A DNA stretch of 20,554 nt from an uncultured Lachnospiraceae bacterium. GTDB lineage: Bacteria; Bacillota; Clostridia; Lachnospirales; Lachnospiraceae. The stretch covers positions 1 through 20,554 of the forward strand of contig CAJTSL010000056.1 of assembly GCA_910578845.1 (NCBI GenBank), in the 5' to 3' direction. Shown here piece by piece: positions 7,653 to 14,797 of this stretch. Both the position numbers and the translations under genes were made by a program. A model generated the notes under the pieces. That model was given only the letters and a program-made list of their open reading frames with translations, searched no databases and was not told where the DNA came from. The stretch's first letter is position 1, and each line of letters starts with the position of its first letter.

Positions 7653-8930
7653 TCAGGGGATTGGTATCAGCATCATGAGGGAAAAGCACCCCCCCTCCTC
7701 CTTGATATTCACGATACCTCCGCATTTTTTTACCATATATTTAATGCTTTTTAGCCCAAATCCATGAAATTTCCGATTTTCTTTCGTCGTTACCGGAATC
7801 CCGTCCTCATACACAAGACTCTCATTGAGCGGATTGATGATATTCATGACTAGGAATTGCCCTTTCCGGTAAATCTGCACATCAATCTGCCGCATATCCT
7901 GTTGTTCAAACTTCTCTACTGCCTCAATGGCATTATCTAACGCGTTCCCCAAAATGGCGTACAAATCTACAGTATTCATAAACTTCATCTGTTCCCCGTC
8001 CGCCACACAAGTAACCGTAATGTTCCTCTCTTTGCAGTATAGGCTCTTCTCTGTCAGAATCGTATCTAACACTTCGTTCCCAGTCTGCACAATTGCCTCG
8101 TAAATCTGCACAGAATCGGCAATCTCATCCAGATATTGCTTTCTCTCCAGGGCGTCTACGTTACGCAAGGCATAGATCTGATGCTTCAAGTCATGGCATT
8201 TCTGGTTGATCAAGGCAATATTTTCTTTGGAAAGCCGATAATGCTCCTGTTCTTTTTTCCATAATAGGTTCATCAGCTCTAACTCTTTACGCATCTCGCT
8301 TTTCTTGAATAGCTCATTTTGCAAGTACAAGATCACCGCAAGAAGAAGCTGCGCTAAATACCGCGAAATCCAGTTCTGCTCCGCCCGGAACGCCTCCGCA
8401 CCCCCTGGTATATAAGCGACAATCTGGAAAATGATAAAGGTCAGTAATGAAAGAGCGAACTGCCTTGGCCCTATTTTCTTTTTCCCTCTCTCCGGCAGCC
8501 ATTTCCCAACTGTAAACACCATCACAATATGCCCGACCATGAAAATGAAAACTTCCCCGCTCCAAAGTAGGAACGGCATTTCATCTAACAAAGAAGCGAT
8601 ATGCCACCGGTATATTAAGCAGGACTCAAACAAAAGCTGCCAGGACATCAGCGCCCAGACAGCATAGTAAATTGCTGCGAACCATGAAAGGATTCTTCCC
8701 ATATGCAACAAACATGCCAAAAAAACAATTCCTGAAAGCAAAAGCAAGAAACGGTAACGGAAGAGCGTTTCCATAGACAGCCTGCTTATGAACACAGCCA
8801 ACAGAAAATAAGAAAGAACGCCAATCAGCAACCCTTTGCCTCTTTGCAGCCTCGATTCTATCGTATGCACATAAATCATGCCGCTACCTAACAATGCTGC
8901 TACCGCCAGCCAATAACTAATGGCATCCAT
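7653..8930 (-). CDS. GHKL-type sensor histidine kinase (AgrC/LytS-like)
   Basis: About 425 residues. Roughly the first 205 hold six hydrophobic segments, forming a membrane sensor with little outside the bilayer. A coiled linker leads to the dimerisation segment C-H-D-L-K-H-Q at about 245-251; His246 is the likely phosphorylation site. The GHKL ATPase domain follows, with N-box N-A-L-D-N-A-I-E-A (about 329-337) and glycine box G-F-G-L (about 390-393). This architecture matches kinases that pair with LytTR regulators, such as AgrC. The partner gene is immediately upstream: its TGA and this ATG overlap as TGATG. GGGAGGG lies 8 bases before the ATG. A TTG at 8933 is an alternative start adding one residue. 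The ligand cannot be read from sequence; peptides are common for AgrC-like kinases, but a carbohydrate signal would suit the operon. Confidence 0.88.
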   Translation of the reverse strand: MDAISYWLAVAALLGSGMIYVHTIESRLQRGKGLLIGVLSYFLLAVFISRLSMETLFRYRFLLLLSGIVFLACLLHMGRILSWFAAIYYAVWALMSWQLLFESCLIYRWHIASLLDEMPFLLWSGEVFIFMVGHIVMVFTVGKWLPERGKKKIGPRQFALSLLTFIIFQIVAYIPGGAEAFRAEQNWISRYLAQLLLAVILYLQNELFKKSEMRKELELMNLLWKKEQEHYRLSKENIALINQKCHDLKHQIYALRNVDALERKQYLDEIADSVQIYEAIVQTGNEVLDTILTEKSLYCKERNITVTCVADGEQMKFMNTVDLYAILGNALDNAIEAVEKFEQQDMRQIDVQIYRKGQFLVMNIINPLNESLVYEDGIPVTTKENRKFHGFGLKSIKYMVKKCGGIVNIKEEGGCFSLMMLIPIP

Positions 8931-9637
8931 CAATGCGTCCCTCCCACATAATCAGCCAGTGCCTTTAGAAACGGCGTTCTGCTCCGCCTGCTCATTTCTA
9001 ATTTATGCCCACCCACTGTCACGATATTGTCACGCACTTCCGATACGTGCATCAGATTTACAATATACCAGTGATTACACTTGACAAAAGGCTGTGATGC
9101 CAATGCCCGCTCCACGCTCTGCATCGTCCCTCTTACACAGTATTCCCCATCTTGTGTATAATAATGCAGGATACGGTTCTGCACCTCCACATAGTAGATT
9201 TGCCGGACTTCCAGCTTCTTCACGCCGTCCGCAAGAGGCAGCAAAAGTTGCTGTTGTTCCCTCTGCCGTACACGTCGAAGCACCCTGGCAAACCGCATGG
9301 CAAATGCATAATAAGTAAGCGGTTTCATTACAAAATCAAGCGCCCCGACTTCATAACCACGAAGTGCATAGGACGCCAGATTCGTAATAAACATCATCAC
9401 TACATCTAAATCTATGCGGCGGATCTGTGCCGCCGCATCCATTCCGTTCATATCCGGCATCTCAATGTCCATCAAAATGACATCATAAACCGGTTCATAA
9501 TCTTTCAGGAGCTCTGTCCCGCCGTAGAAGACGGAGACTTTAAAACAAATATCCTGCTCCTGTCCGTACTGCTCCAAAAACCGCTGTAACTGCGTGGAGA
9601 AATCCACCTCATCCTCCACAATGGCAATATGGTACAT
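8930..9637 (-). CDS. LytTR-family response regulator (AgrA/LytR type)
   Basis: This 235-residue regulator has an N-terminal receiver domain (about 1-120) with acidic pocket E8-D9, phosphoacceptor Asp57 (I-L-M-D-I-E-M-P) and conserved Lys in F-V-M-K-P. A LytTR DNA-binding domain (about 135-230) follows, with the typical Y-Y-V-E, R-G-T-M-Q-S-V-E and W-Y-I-V-N-L stretches. The ATG at 9637 was chosen because GAGG lies 8-9 bases upstream and the receiver fold begins at once (M-Y-H-I-A-I-V-E-D-E). A longer in-frame start at 9730 would overlap uxuB by 50 bases. It lies 43 bases after the uxuB stop with no visible terminator or promoter, so it is probably cotranscribed with uxuAB. Its targets are unknown; no clear LytTR direct repeat of the usual 21-22 bp period was found nearby. 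Confidence 0.9.
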   Translation of the reverse strand: MYHIAIVEDEVDFSTQLQRFLEQYGQEQDICFKVSVFYGGTELLKDYEPVYDVILMDIEMPDMNGMDAAAQIRRIDLDVVMMFITNLASYALRGYEVGALDFVMKPLTYYAFAMRFARVLRRVRQREQQQLLLPLADGVKKLEVRQIYYVEVQNRILHYYTQDGEYCVRGTMQSVERALASQPFVKCNHWYIVNLMHVSEVRDNIVTVGGHKLEMSRRSRTPFLKALADYVGGTH

Positions 9638-9680
9638 TTCCAATCCTCGATCCATCTTTGTTTCAATGTTGTCGTTTGTA

Positions 9681-11297
9681 TCACGCAAGCGCTTTCTGTA
9701 AGCTCTTCCTGATGGCGCCTGTCCCTGCAATCATCTCCTGGAAATAACAGCACACAGTCTTTGCCATTCCGACTTCATACAAATCCACGCCAAAAATCTC
9801 TTTCTTTTGTAAGACCGGCTTTAACTTCTCTTCCACGTCTACGTTTTCTCCAAGCTTAATGTCTGCTACATATGGACATACCGTATCTAAGAGCGGGTCC
9901 GGGCTTAACGTGAATGTGTTCCCTTCATCGTCCACAGCCATCAGATACCGCAGCCATCCGGCAAATACCAAGGGGATCAGCTTCAAATCCGCAACCTCTA
10001 ATTTGTCGGAAGCATCATACGCTTTTATCGTTTCTCCAAATCGTATCGCCAATTTTTGAGACGTATCGGTCGCAATCCGCTGCGGTGTGTCTGGCATGAA
10101 GGGATTGGGGATCCTAACATTCAACACGGTATCAATAAACGCTTTCGGCTCCAGAATACCTGGATCAATAACGACCGGAAGCCCCTCTTTATAACCAATG
10201 ATCTCAACTAACTTCTTTAGATCCGCGTCTTTCATCTCATCAGAGATCTTCTGGTAGCCAAGCAGGCATCCGAATACGGCAAGCGTTGTGTGCAGAGGAT
10301 TTAAGCAGGTACATACTTTCATCTTCTCCACCTTATCAACAGTTTCGCGTTCCGTAAATAGCAAGCCGCCCTTTTCCAGTGCAGGCCTTCCGTTCGGGAA
10401 CGAATCCTCTATTACCAGATACTCGCATTCTTCTGCGTTGACAAACGGCGCCACATACGTATTCTTCGACGTTACGACCGGCTCTAGCCCTTCGATTCCA
10501 TCCTTGTTCAAGATCGCCTCCACCGAAGCATCCGGTCTCGGCGTTATCTTATCAATCATCGTCCAAGGGAAAGAGACTTTTTCTTTTGCCTGGATATACT
10601 GTAAGAACCCTTCTTCTGCCAAACCATTCTCGGTCCATTTCTTAGCAAACGCCAGAATCGCATCATAGAGCTTGTCCCCGTTATGCGAACAATTGTCCAT
10701 GCTGACCATGGCAAGCGGCTTTTCTCCTGCCAGATAACGGCTATATAGAAGCGAAGATACTTTCCCGATATAGCTCATCGCCTTTGCCGGGCCCGCCGTA
10801 TAATCTGCTTCTACTGCGGGAAGCGTATTGCCTTTCCCGTCTACGAGGCTATATCCTTTTTCCGTAATGGTGAAGGACGCCATCTGCAAAGAATCTTTCT
10901 CGAAAATCTCTTGTAAGCGGCCAAACTCCTTTTCATTCTCGGAATCCAGCACACAGCTTTCCACAACGCTTCCTACTACCGTCTTCTCCACTTTGCCGTC
11001 TGCCTTTAACGTTGCTAAAATGCTCAGTTCATCATGTGGGCGGTACATTTTCTCAATGATCTCATAATCAAAGCCTTCAACGGCGATCAATCCCCTGTCA
11101 AGCACGCCCTCGTTCAATAAATTCTGCACGACATTCGCCTGATAAGCACGGAAAATATTGCCTGCTCCAAAATGCACCCAGAACGGGTTCTCTTTCGTTG
11201 CCTTTGCCACTTTCTCCCTGTCAAAACAAGGCAGATTATAGCCTTTTTCCTGCCATTCCGCTTTGTTCTCCAACCCTTTATTGTCCAATGTTATCAT
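9681..11297 (-). CDS. uxuB: D-fructuronate reductase (mannonate oxidoreductase)
   Basis: This 538-residue protein belongs to the polyol-specific long-chain dehydrogenase (mannitol dehydrogenase) family. It should reduce D-fructuronate to D-mannonate with NADH in the cytoplasm, in hexuronate breakdown. An N-terminal Rossmann region begins V-H-F-G-A-G-N-I-F-R-A (about 41-51). The family motif D-N-C-S-H-N-G is at about 201-207 and F-P-W-T-M-I-D-K-I-T-P-R at about 243-254. N333 and H336 (L-N-P-L-H) match the catalytic Asn-x-x-His of the family. It is somewhat longer than E. coli UxuB (about 486). The ATG lies 2 bases after the uxuA stop with AAGGAG about 10 bases upstream, inside the end of uxuA. 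This tight coupling to uxuA makes fructuronate, rather than tagaturonate or mannitol, the best substrate guess. Confidence 0.9.
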   Translation of the reverse strand: MITLDNKGLENKAEWQEKGYNLPCFDREKVAKATKENPFWVHFGAGNIFRAYQANVVQNLLNEGVLDRGLIAVEGFDYEIIEKMYRPHDELSILATLKADGKVEKTVVGSVVESCVLDSENEKEFGRLQEIFEKDSLQMASFTITEKGYSLVDGKGNTLPAVEADYTAGPAKAMSYIGKVSSLLYSRYLAGEKPLAMVSMDNCSHNGDKLYDAILAFAKKWTENGLAEEGFLQYIQAKEKVSFPWTMIDKITPRPDASVEAILNKDGIEGLEPVVTSKNTYVAPFVNAEECEYLVIEDSFPNGRPALEKGGLLFTERETVDKVEKMKVCTCLNPLHTTLAVFGCLLGYQKISDEMKDADLKKLVEIIGYKEGLPVVIDPGILEPKAFIDTVLNVRIPNPFMPDTPQRIATDTSQKLAIRFGETIKAYDASDKLEVADLKLIPLVFAGWLRYLMAVDDEGNTFTLSPDPLLDTVCPYVADIKLGENVDVEEKLKPVLQKKEIFGVDLYEVGMAKTVCCYFQEMIAGTGAIRKSLQKALA

Positions 11298-11299
11298 GC

Positions 11300-12367
11300 T
11301 TATCTTGCTCCTTTCTCAATCGCTTCCCAAAGCCCGTTCAGATATGTCGCGCCAAGCGCCCTATCATACAATCCATAGCCTGGCATCGCCACCTCATCCC
11401 AGATCATACGCCCATGGTCGGGACGGATCGGGCCCGTAAATCCGATATCATATAACGCTTTCATAATCTCATACATATCAAAGGAACCGTCTGAAGACAG
11501 ATGCGCCGCCTCTTCAAAATTCGTCGGCGTAATGAACTTCAGGTTCCGCACATGAGCAAAATGGATCCTGCCCTTTAAGGAACGGATCATGTCAGGAAGA
11601 TCATTCTCCAGATTAGTGCCATAAGAACCGGAACAGAATGTGACACCGTTGTGCGGATTATCAACCATCTGCATCATACGCAGGATATTTTTCTTGTTAA
11701 TAATAATACGCGGCAGGCCAAATACGCTCCACGCCGGGTCATCCGGATGGATTGCCATATTGATATCATATTCGTCACAGACAGGCATGATTTTCTCTAA
11801 GAAATATTTTAAGTTCTCAAACAGCTTCTCATCATCGATCTCTTTATATAATGCAAACAATTCTTTGACATGTTCCATCCTCTCCGGCTCCCAGCCAGGC
11901 ATGATGGTCCCGTTCGTATCGCCTGCAATGGAGGCAAACATTTTCTCCGGGTCTAGCGCATCCACAGCTTCCTGTGTATAAGCAAGCACCGTAGAACCGT
12001 CCGGACGGCGCCTTGCTAACTCTGTCCTAGTCCAATCGAATACTGGCATGAAGTTATAACATACCAGATGAATATCCTCTTTGCCTAAATTCTCTAGCGT
12101 CTTAATGTAGTTCGCGATATATTCTTCTCTCTCTGGCGCTCCCGTCTTAATCGCATCATGGATATTCACGCTCTCGATTCCTGCAACATGCAAACCGGCG
12201 CTCTCTACCTCTTCTTTCATGGCACGGATCCTCTCCCGGCTCCAAACCTCTCCCGGCGCCGTATCATATAGCGTCGTGATCACGCCTTTTACGCCCGGAA
12301 TCTGACGGATCTGTTCCAGTGTAACCGTATCAAATTTGCTCCCATACCACCTAAGTGTCATTTCCAT
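11300..12367 (-). CDS. uxuA: D-mannonate dehydratase
   Basis: This 355-residue enzyme should dehydrate D-mannonate to 2-keto-3-deoxy-D-gluconate, the step after UxuB. It has the UxuA TIM-barrel hallmarks: M-T-L-R-W-Y-G at the start, C-Y-N-F-M-P-V-F-D-W, A-I-H-P-D-D-P, C-S-G-S-Y-G, H-V-R-N and a C-terminal P-D-H-G-R. These include the His, Cys and Asp residues known to hold the catalytic divalent metal. It is shorter than the E. coli enzyme (394) and of a length usual in Firmicutes. The ATG at 12367 has GAGGG about 9 bases upstream; ATG at 12361 is possible. It is the first gene of uxuA-uxuB-regulator-kinase and diverges from an AraC-type gene. Confidence 0.95.
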   Translation of the reverse strand: MEMTLRWYGSKFDTVTLEQIRQIPGVKGVITTLYDTAPGEVWSRERIRAMKEEVESAGLHVAGIESVNIHDAIKTGAPEREEYIANYIKTLENLGKEDIHLVCYNFMPVFDWTRTELARRRPDGSTVLAYTQEAVDALDPEKMFASIAGDTNGTIMPGWEPERMEHVKELFALYKEIDDEKLFENLKYFLEKIMPVCDEYDINMAIHPDDPAWSVFGLPRIIINKKNILRMMQMVDNPHNGVTFCSGSYGTNLENDLPDMIRSLKGRIHFAHVRNLKFITPTNFEEAAHLSSDGSFDMYEIMKALYDIGFTGPIRPDHGRMIWDEVAMPGYGLYDRALGATYLNGLWEAIEKGAR

Positions 12368-12416
12368 ACCCGTTTCCCTCTTCTCTTTCTCTTTTTTTAC
12401 TTTCCCTGATGTGCTT

Positions 12417-12445
12417 ATTATACCTTTCCGCCATTCCTTTTACCA
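12417..12445 (-). promoter_or_regulatory. Candidate uxuA promoter with weak -35
   Basis: On the minus strand a perfect TATAAT (12417-12422) lies about 50 bases upstream of the uxuA ATG. The hexamer 17 bases further upstream is TGGTAA (12440-12445), a poor -35. A strong -10 with a weak -35 is typical of activator-dependent promoters, which fits the divergent AraC-type gene. Confidence 0.5.
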
Positions 12446-12466
12446 TTGATGCGCTTGTCATCTATA

Positions 12467-12476
12467 TTGCAAAACT
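12467..12476 (-). promoter_or_regulatory. 10-bp element shared with the GH2 operon operator
   Basis: TTGCAAAACT here differs at one base from TTGCGAAACT at 7476-7485, one arm of the inverted repeat before GH2. It starts about 45 bases upstream of the uxuA -10, a common place for an activator site. It is directly followed by TTGCGC, which may be part of the same site. Confidence 0.35.
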
Positions 12477-12540
12477 TGCGCTGTTATGATACATTAAAAC
12501 TATGAAATAGATATAGATATTTACTGGTTTTGGCCATAAT

Positions 12541-12568
12541 ATGCGCAAATGACTTTGCACATATGCAA
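12541..12568 (+). promoter_or_regulatory. Overlapping dyads upstream of the AraC-type gene
   Basis: ATGCGCAAA (12541-12549) and TTTGCACAT (12554-12562) form a 9-bp inverted repeat with one mismatch and a 4-base centre. Overlapping it, TTGCA (12555-12559) and TGCAA (12564-12568) form a perfect 5-bp dyad. They end about 14 bases before the AraC-type ATG, a position suited to autoregulation. Function is inferred only from symmetry and place. Confidence 0.35.
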
Positions 12569-12582
12569 GAAAGGATTGCAAC

Positions 12583-13512
12583 ATGAAGAAAAATTTGCAG
12601 ACTTCGTTTCAAACCAGACAGTATATGCTGTCCAAAGATTTTGAAATCTATTATTATAATGATAAAAATCTGCCCAGAGTAGGGCTTCATGCACACGATT
12701 ATTATGAATTCTACTTCTTTTTGGAAGGAAGCGTAAGCATACAGATCGACGAAGAAATCCATCCGCTTCGTGTAGGCGACATTATCCTGATACCTCCGGG
12801 AATCTCCCATCGCCCGATCATTCATGACGACAATATCCCTTACCGCCGTTTCGTATTATGGATCAGCAAAGACTACTGTAGCCATCTGCTCTCTCTTTCG
12901 CCCGCTTATGGTTATCTCCTACAATTTGCCCAAATCAATAAAACATACATTTATCATAATAAACAGATTTCCTTCAACACTATCCAGTCCATGATCTTAC
13001 GCCTGCTAGAAGAGCTACATGCTGACCGTTTCGGGCGCGAGGCGCAGATCAGCTTATGCTTAAACGGCCTTCTCCTGCATTTAAGCCGGACAATCCACGA
13101 GCGGAACCATCCGCAGGCGCAAAATACCGAATTATCCCTCTATCACAATGTCCTGACCTATATGGAAGACCATATCGAAGAAGATTTATCCCTAGACAAG
13201 CTTGCTGATACCTTTTTCGTGAGCAAATACCATATTGCCCATATTTTCAAAAAAAACTTCGGCATGTCCGTCCACCAATATATTACGAAGAAAAGATTAA
13301 CGCTATGCAAAGAAGCCATTCTCGGCGGCGGGAATATTACGGACATCTATCCCGCTTTCGGATTTGGGGATTATTCCAGTTTCTATCGCGCATTCCAGAA
13401 AGAATACGGTATTTCACCAAAATCATGGAAAGAAACATGCCACTTACCGGAACAGGGCACCACCCCCAGCCGTTCCTCCAAACAAGACAGCGCCTTCAAC
13501 CCGCCGCAATAG
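12583..13512 (+). CDS. AraC-family transcriptional regulator with cupin sensor domain
   Basis: This 309-residue regulator has an N-terminal cupin-like sensing domain (about 1-150), with H-A-H-D-Y-Y-E-F-Y-F-F and the G-D-I-I-L-I-P-P-G turn. A C-terminal pair of helix-turn-helix motifs (about 195-290) begins at D-L-S-L-D-K-L-A and closes with G-F-G-D-Y-S-S-F-Y-R-A-F-Q-K-E-Y-G-I-S-P, the AraC signature. AAAGGA lies 7 bases before the ATG. The gene diverges from uxuA across 215 bases. The likely role is a local sugar- or uronate-responsive activator of uxuAB, and perhaps of the GH2 operon, since a 10-bp element is shared upstream of both. The ligand is not readable from sequence. The last 20 or so residues are a low-complexity Ser/Gln/Pro tail. 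Confidence 0.92.
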   Translation: MKKNLQTSFQTRQYMLSKDFEIYYYNDKNLPRVGLHAHDYYEFYFFLEGSVSIQIDEEIHPLRVGDIILIPPGISHRPIIHDDNIPYRRFVLWISKDYCSHLLSLSPAYGYLLQFAQINKTYIYHNKQISFNTIQSMILRLLEELHADRFGREAQISLCLNGLLLHLSRTIHERNHPQAQNTELSLYHNVLTYMEDHIEEDLSLDKLADTFFVSKYHIAHIFKKNFGMSVHQYITKKRLTLCKEAILGGGNITDIYPAFGFGDYSSFYRAFQKEYGISPKSWKETCHLPEQGTTPSRSSKQDSAFNPPQ

Positions 13513-13560
13513 ATCATTTTAAGCGCCAAACATTCCCGTTCCTATACATGCTATCGCATA

Positions 13561-13776
13561 TTAAAGCAAGCCATACTCCTGATAGTATTTTTTCCTTTTC
13601 ATCTTATCCCGCAGCACAACCGGCACATCTTCTTCCCTGCCGTCATCATACAGTTTTTCCAATAAAGATGCCAGTAATGCCTCACCTTTTTCAATCCCCT
13701 TTTCCATACCTCTTTCTTCCACGTATTTACTATAATCACACATTTCCTCCGCCTCCTTACGCATTGCCGTTGTCAT
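13561..13776 (-). pseudogene. C-terminal remnant of an Rpn/PD-(D/E)XK-type nuclease (71 residues)
   Basis: The 71-residue frame (M-C-D-Y-S-K-Y-V-E-E-R-G-M-E-K-G-I-E-K-G, then a basic tail) looks like the end of Rpn-type PD-(D/E)XK nuclease/transposase proteins, which commonly carry an F-G-I-x-M-T...M-C-N/D segment followed by E-K-G repeats. The nuclease domain is absent. The likeness continues upstream of the ATG: in frame, codons for E-F-G-I-A precede it, back to a TAG about 21 bases upstream. The frame therefore starts inside the ancestral gene, exactly where the acetyltransferase gene ends. A purine-rich AAGGAGGCGGAGG sits before an internal ATG, so a shorter product is possible. Short stand-alone tails of this type may also be real genes; the remnant reading is preferred. 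Confidence 0.55.
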
Positions 13777-13789
13777 AGCGATGCCAAAT

Positions 13790-14572
13790 TCAGTCTATAT
13801 TCAGCGTATAACGCATCTCATACCACTGCTCTCCTCCCCATTCGGATACGGAAATGCCCTGGTTACTGAATCCCATTTTCTCATACATCTTCACTTTAGA
13901 CTCTAAACAGGTCAAAACTACCGATCTTGTGCCCCTTTCCTTTTCTCTGCGAAGATATTGGAACATAATTTCTTTCGCCAGCCCTTGTTTCCGATATTCC
14001 GGTAACACATCCAGTCCCAATAGCATTATATTTTTCCCGTCAGTCTCATGCAACTGCGCGTTTGTAAAAAATTCATCCCGCAAAGAATATTCATTCGTCG
14101 CAATGCCATTGAGAAAACCTGCAATCCTGCCGTTTTCCCTGTCAACCGCCACGAGGAAAAGCTCCGGCGCTTTCGCCACCCGCTCTTTCATCATTGCCTC
14201 CGTACAAGCCTCATTTGGCGGAAAACAGATTTTCTCAATTTCTGCTGCCTGCATGTCTTCACTTGCCAAAATATTACGGAACTCGAAACGTTCCTGCAAT
14301 GCTTGATCTGCAAGGCCATATTCCTTTAACAAGTTTTTCGCCCTGTTTCTCCCCATCTCTGTTAGATATAAATATTTCTCATATCCCCGGCGTCCCCTTG
14401 GCTGAATAATATAGTCCTCCTTGTCAAGCTGATCAAGAATATCGAAATCATAGCCTTTAAAACTAATTTCCCTATAACGGCAAAACTCATTCGTATCCTG
14501 TCGCCGTGTCAGATACATGAGCATTAAAGATAACTCTTCTATTGCCTGTTCATATGTTTTTTTCTGTTCCAT
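13790..14572 (-). CDS. GNAT acetyltransferase with N-terminal DUF6429-like domain
   Basis: The 260-residue product has two parts. Residues 1-85 (Y-E-Q-A-I-E-E-L-S-L-M-L-M-Y-L-T, K-G-Y-D-F-D-I-L-D-Q-L, Y-L-T-E-M-G) resemble the DUF6429 family, a small domain with a winged-helix-like pattern. Residues 95-255 form a GNAT domain: C-F-P-P-N-E-A near 116-122, and the acetyl-CoA motif L-D-V-L-P-E-Y-R-K-Q-G-L-A at 187-199. The C-F-P-P and A-P-E-L-F patterns resemble arylalkylamine N-acetyltransferase-like enzymes, but the substrate is unknown. The start is not certain. ATG at 14572 matches the start of the DUF6429-like region, with AAAGGA 13 bases upstream. An ATG at 14602 or GTG at 14623 would add 10 or 17 residues without a ribosome site. 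It has a near-consensus promoter. Confidence 0.82.
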   Translation of the reverse strand: MEQKKTYEQAIEELSLMLMYLTRRQDTNEFCRYREISFKGYDFDILDQLDKEDYIIQPRGRRGYEKYLYLTEMGRNRAKNLLKEYGLADQALQERFEFRNILASEDMQAAEIEKICFPPNEACTEAMMKERVAKAPELFLVAVDRENGRIAGFLNGIATNEYSLRDEFFTNAQLHETDGKNIMLLGLDVLPEYRKQGLAKEIMFQYLRREKERGTRSVVLTCLESKVKMYEKMGFSNQGISVSEWGGEQWYEMRYTLNID

Positions 14573-14667
14573 CCCAATCACCGTTCCTTTCTTAGTATTC
14601 ATCTTATAGGCAGTTATGAGCACGACCCTGCGACGATTTGTCTATAGTCGCCAGTAAGAACAACATT

Positions 14668-14696
14668 ATTATAGTAGCAAAGGAAAAAGAAGTCAA
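14668..14696 (-). promoter_or_regulatory. Promoter of the acetyltransferase gene
   Basis: On the minus strand TTGACT (14691-14696) and TATAAT (14668-14673) are separated by exactly 17 bases, a near-perfect sigma-A type promoter. Transcription would start near 14661, giving a leader of about 90 bases before the ATG at 14572. It is back to back with the TGAGA repeats of the divergent regulator gene, only 12 bases away. Confidence 0.75.
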
Positions 14697-14707
14697 AATT
14701 TGTAATC

Positions 14708-14749
14708 ATGAGAAAAATTTGAGAATTATATGAGATAATATTTTATTAA
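14708..14749 (+). promoter_or_regulatory. Three 11-bp-phased TGAGA repeats and -10 box before the OmpR-type regulator
   Basis: ATGAGA (14708), TTGAGA (14719) and ATGAGA (14730) start exactly 11 bp apart, placing the half-sites on one face of the helix. TATTAA (14744-14749) lies 13 bases after the start of the last TGAGA and could be the -10. Two copies of TTGAGA with the same 11-bp period precede the ABC transporter genes (16644 and 16655). Tandem direct half-sites near the -35 are typical for OmpR-family regulators, so autoregulation by the adjacent regulator is the natural inference. Confidence 0.6.
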
Positions 14750-14797
14750 GAGTTTCACAATCGCCTATAGATACTTAATAAAAAGGAGATCCGCCAC

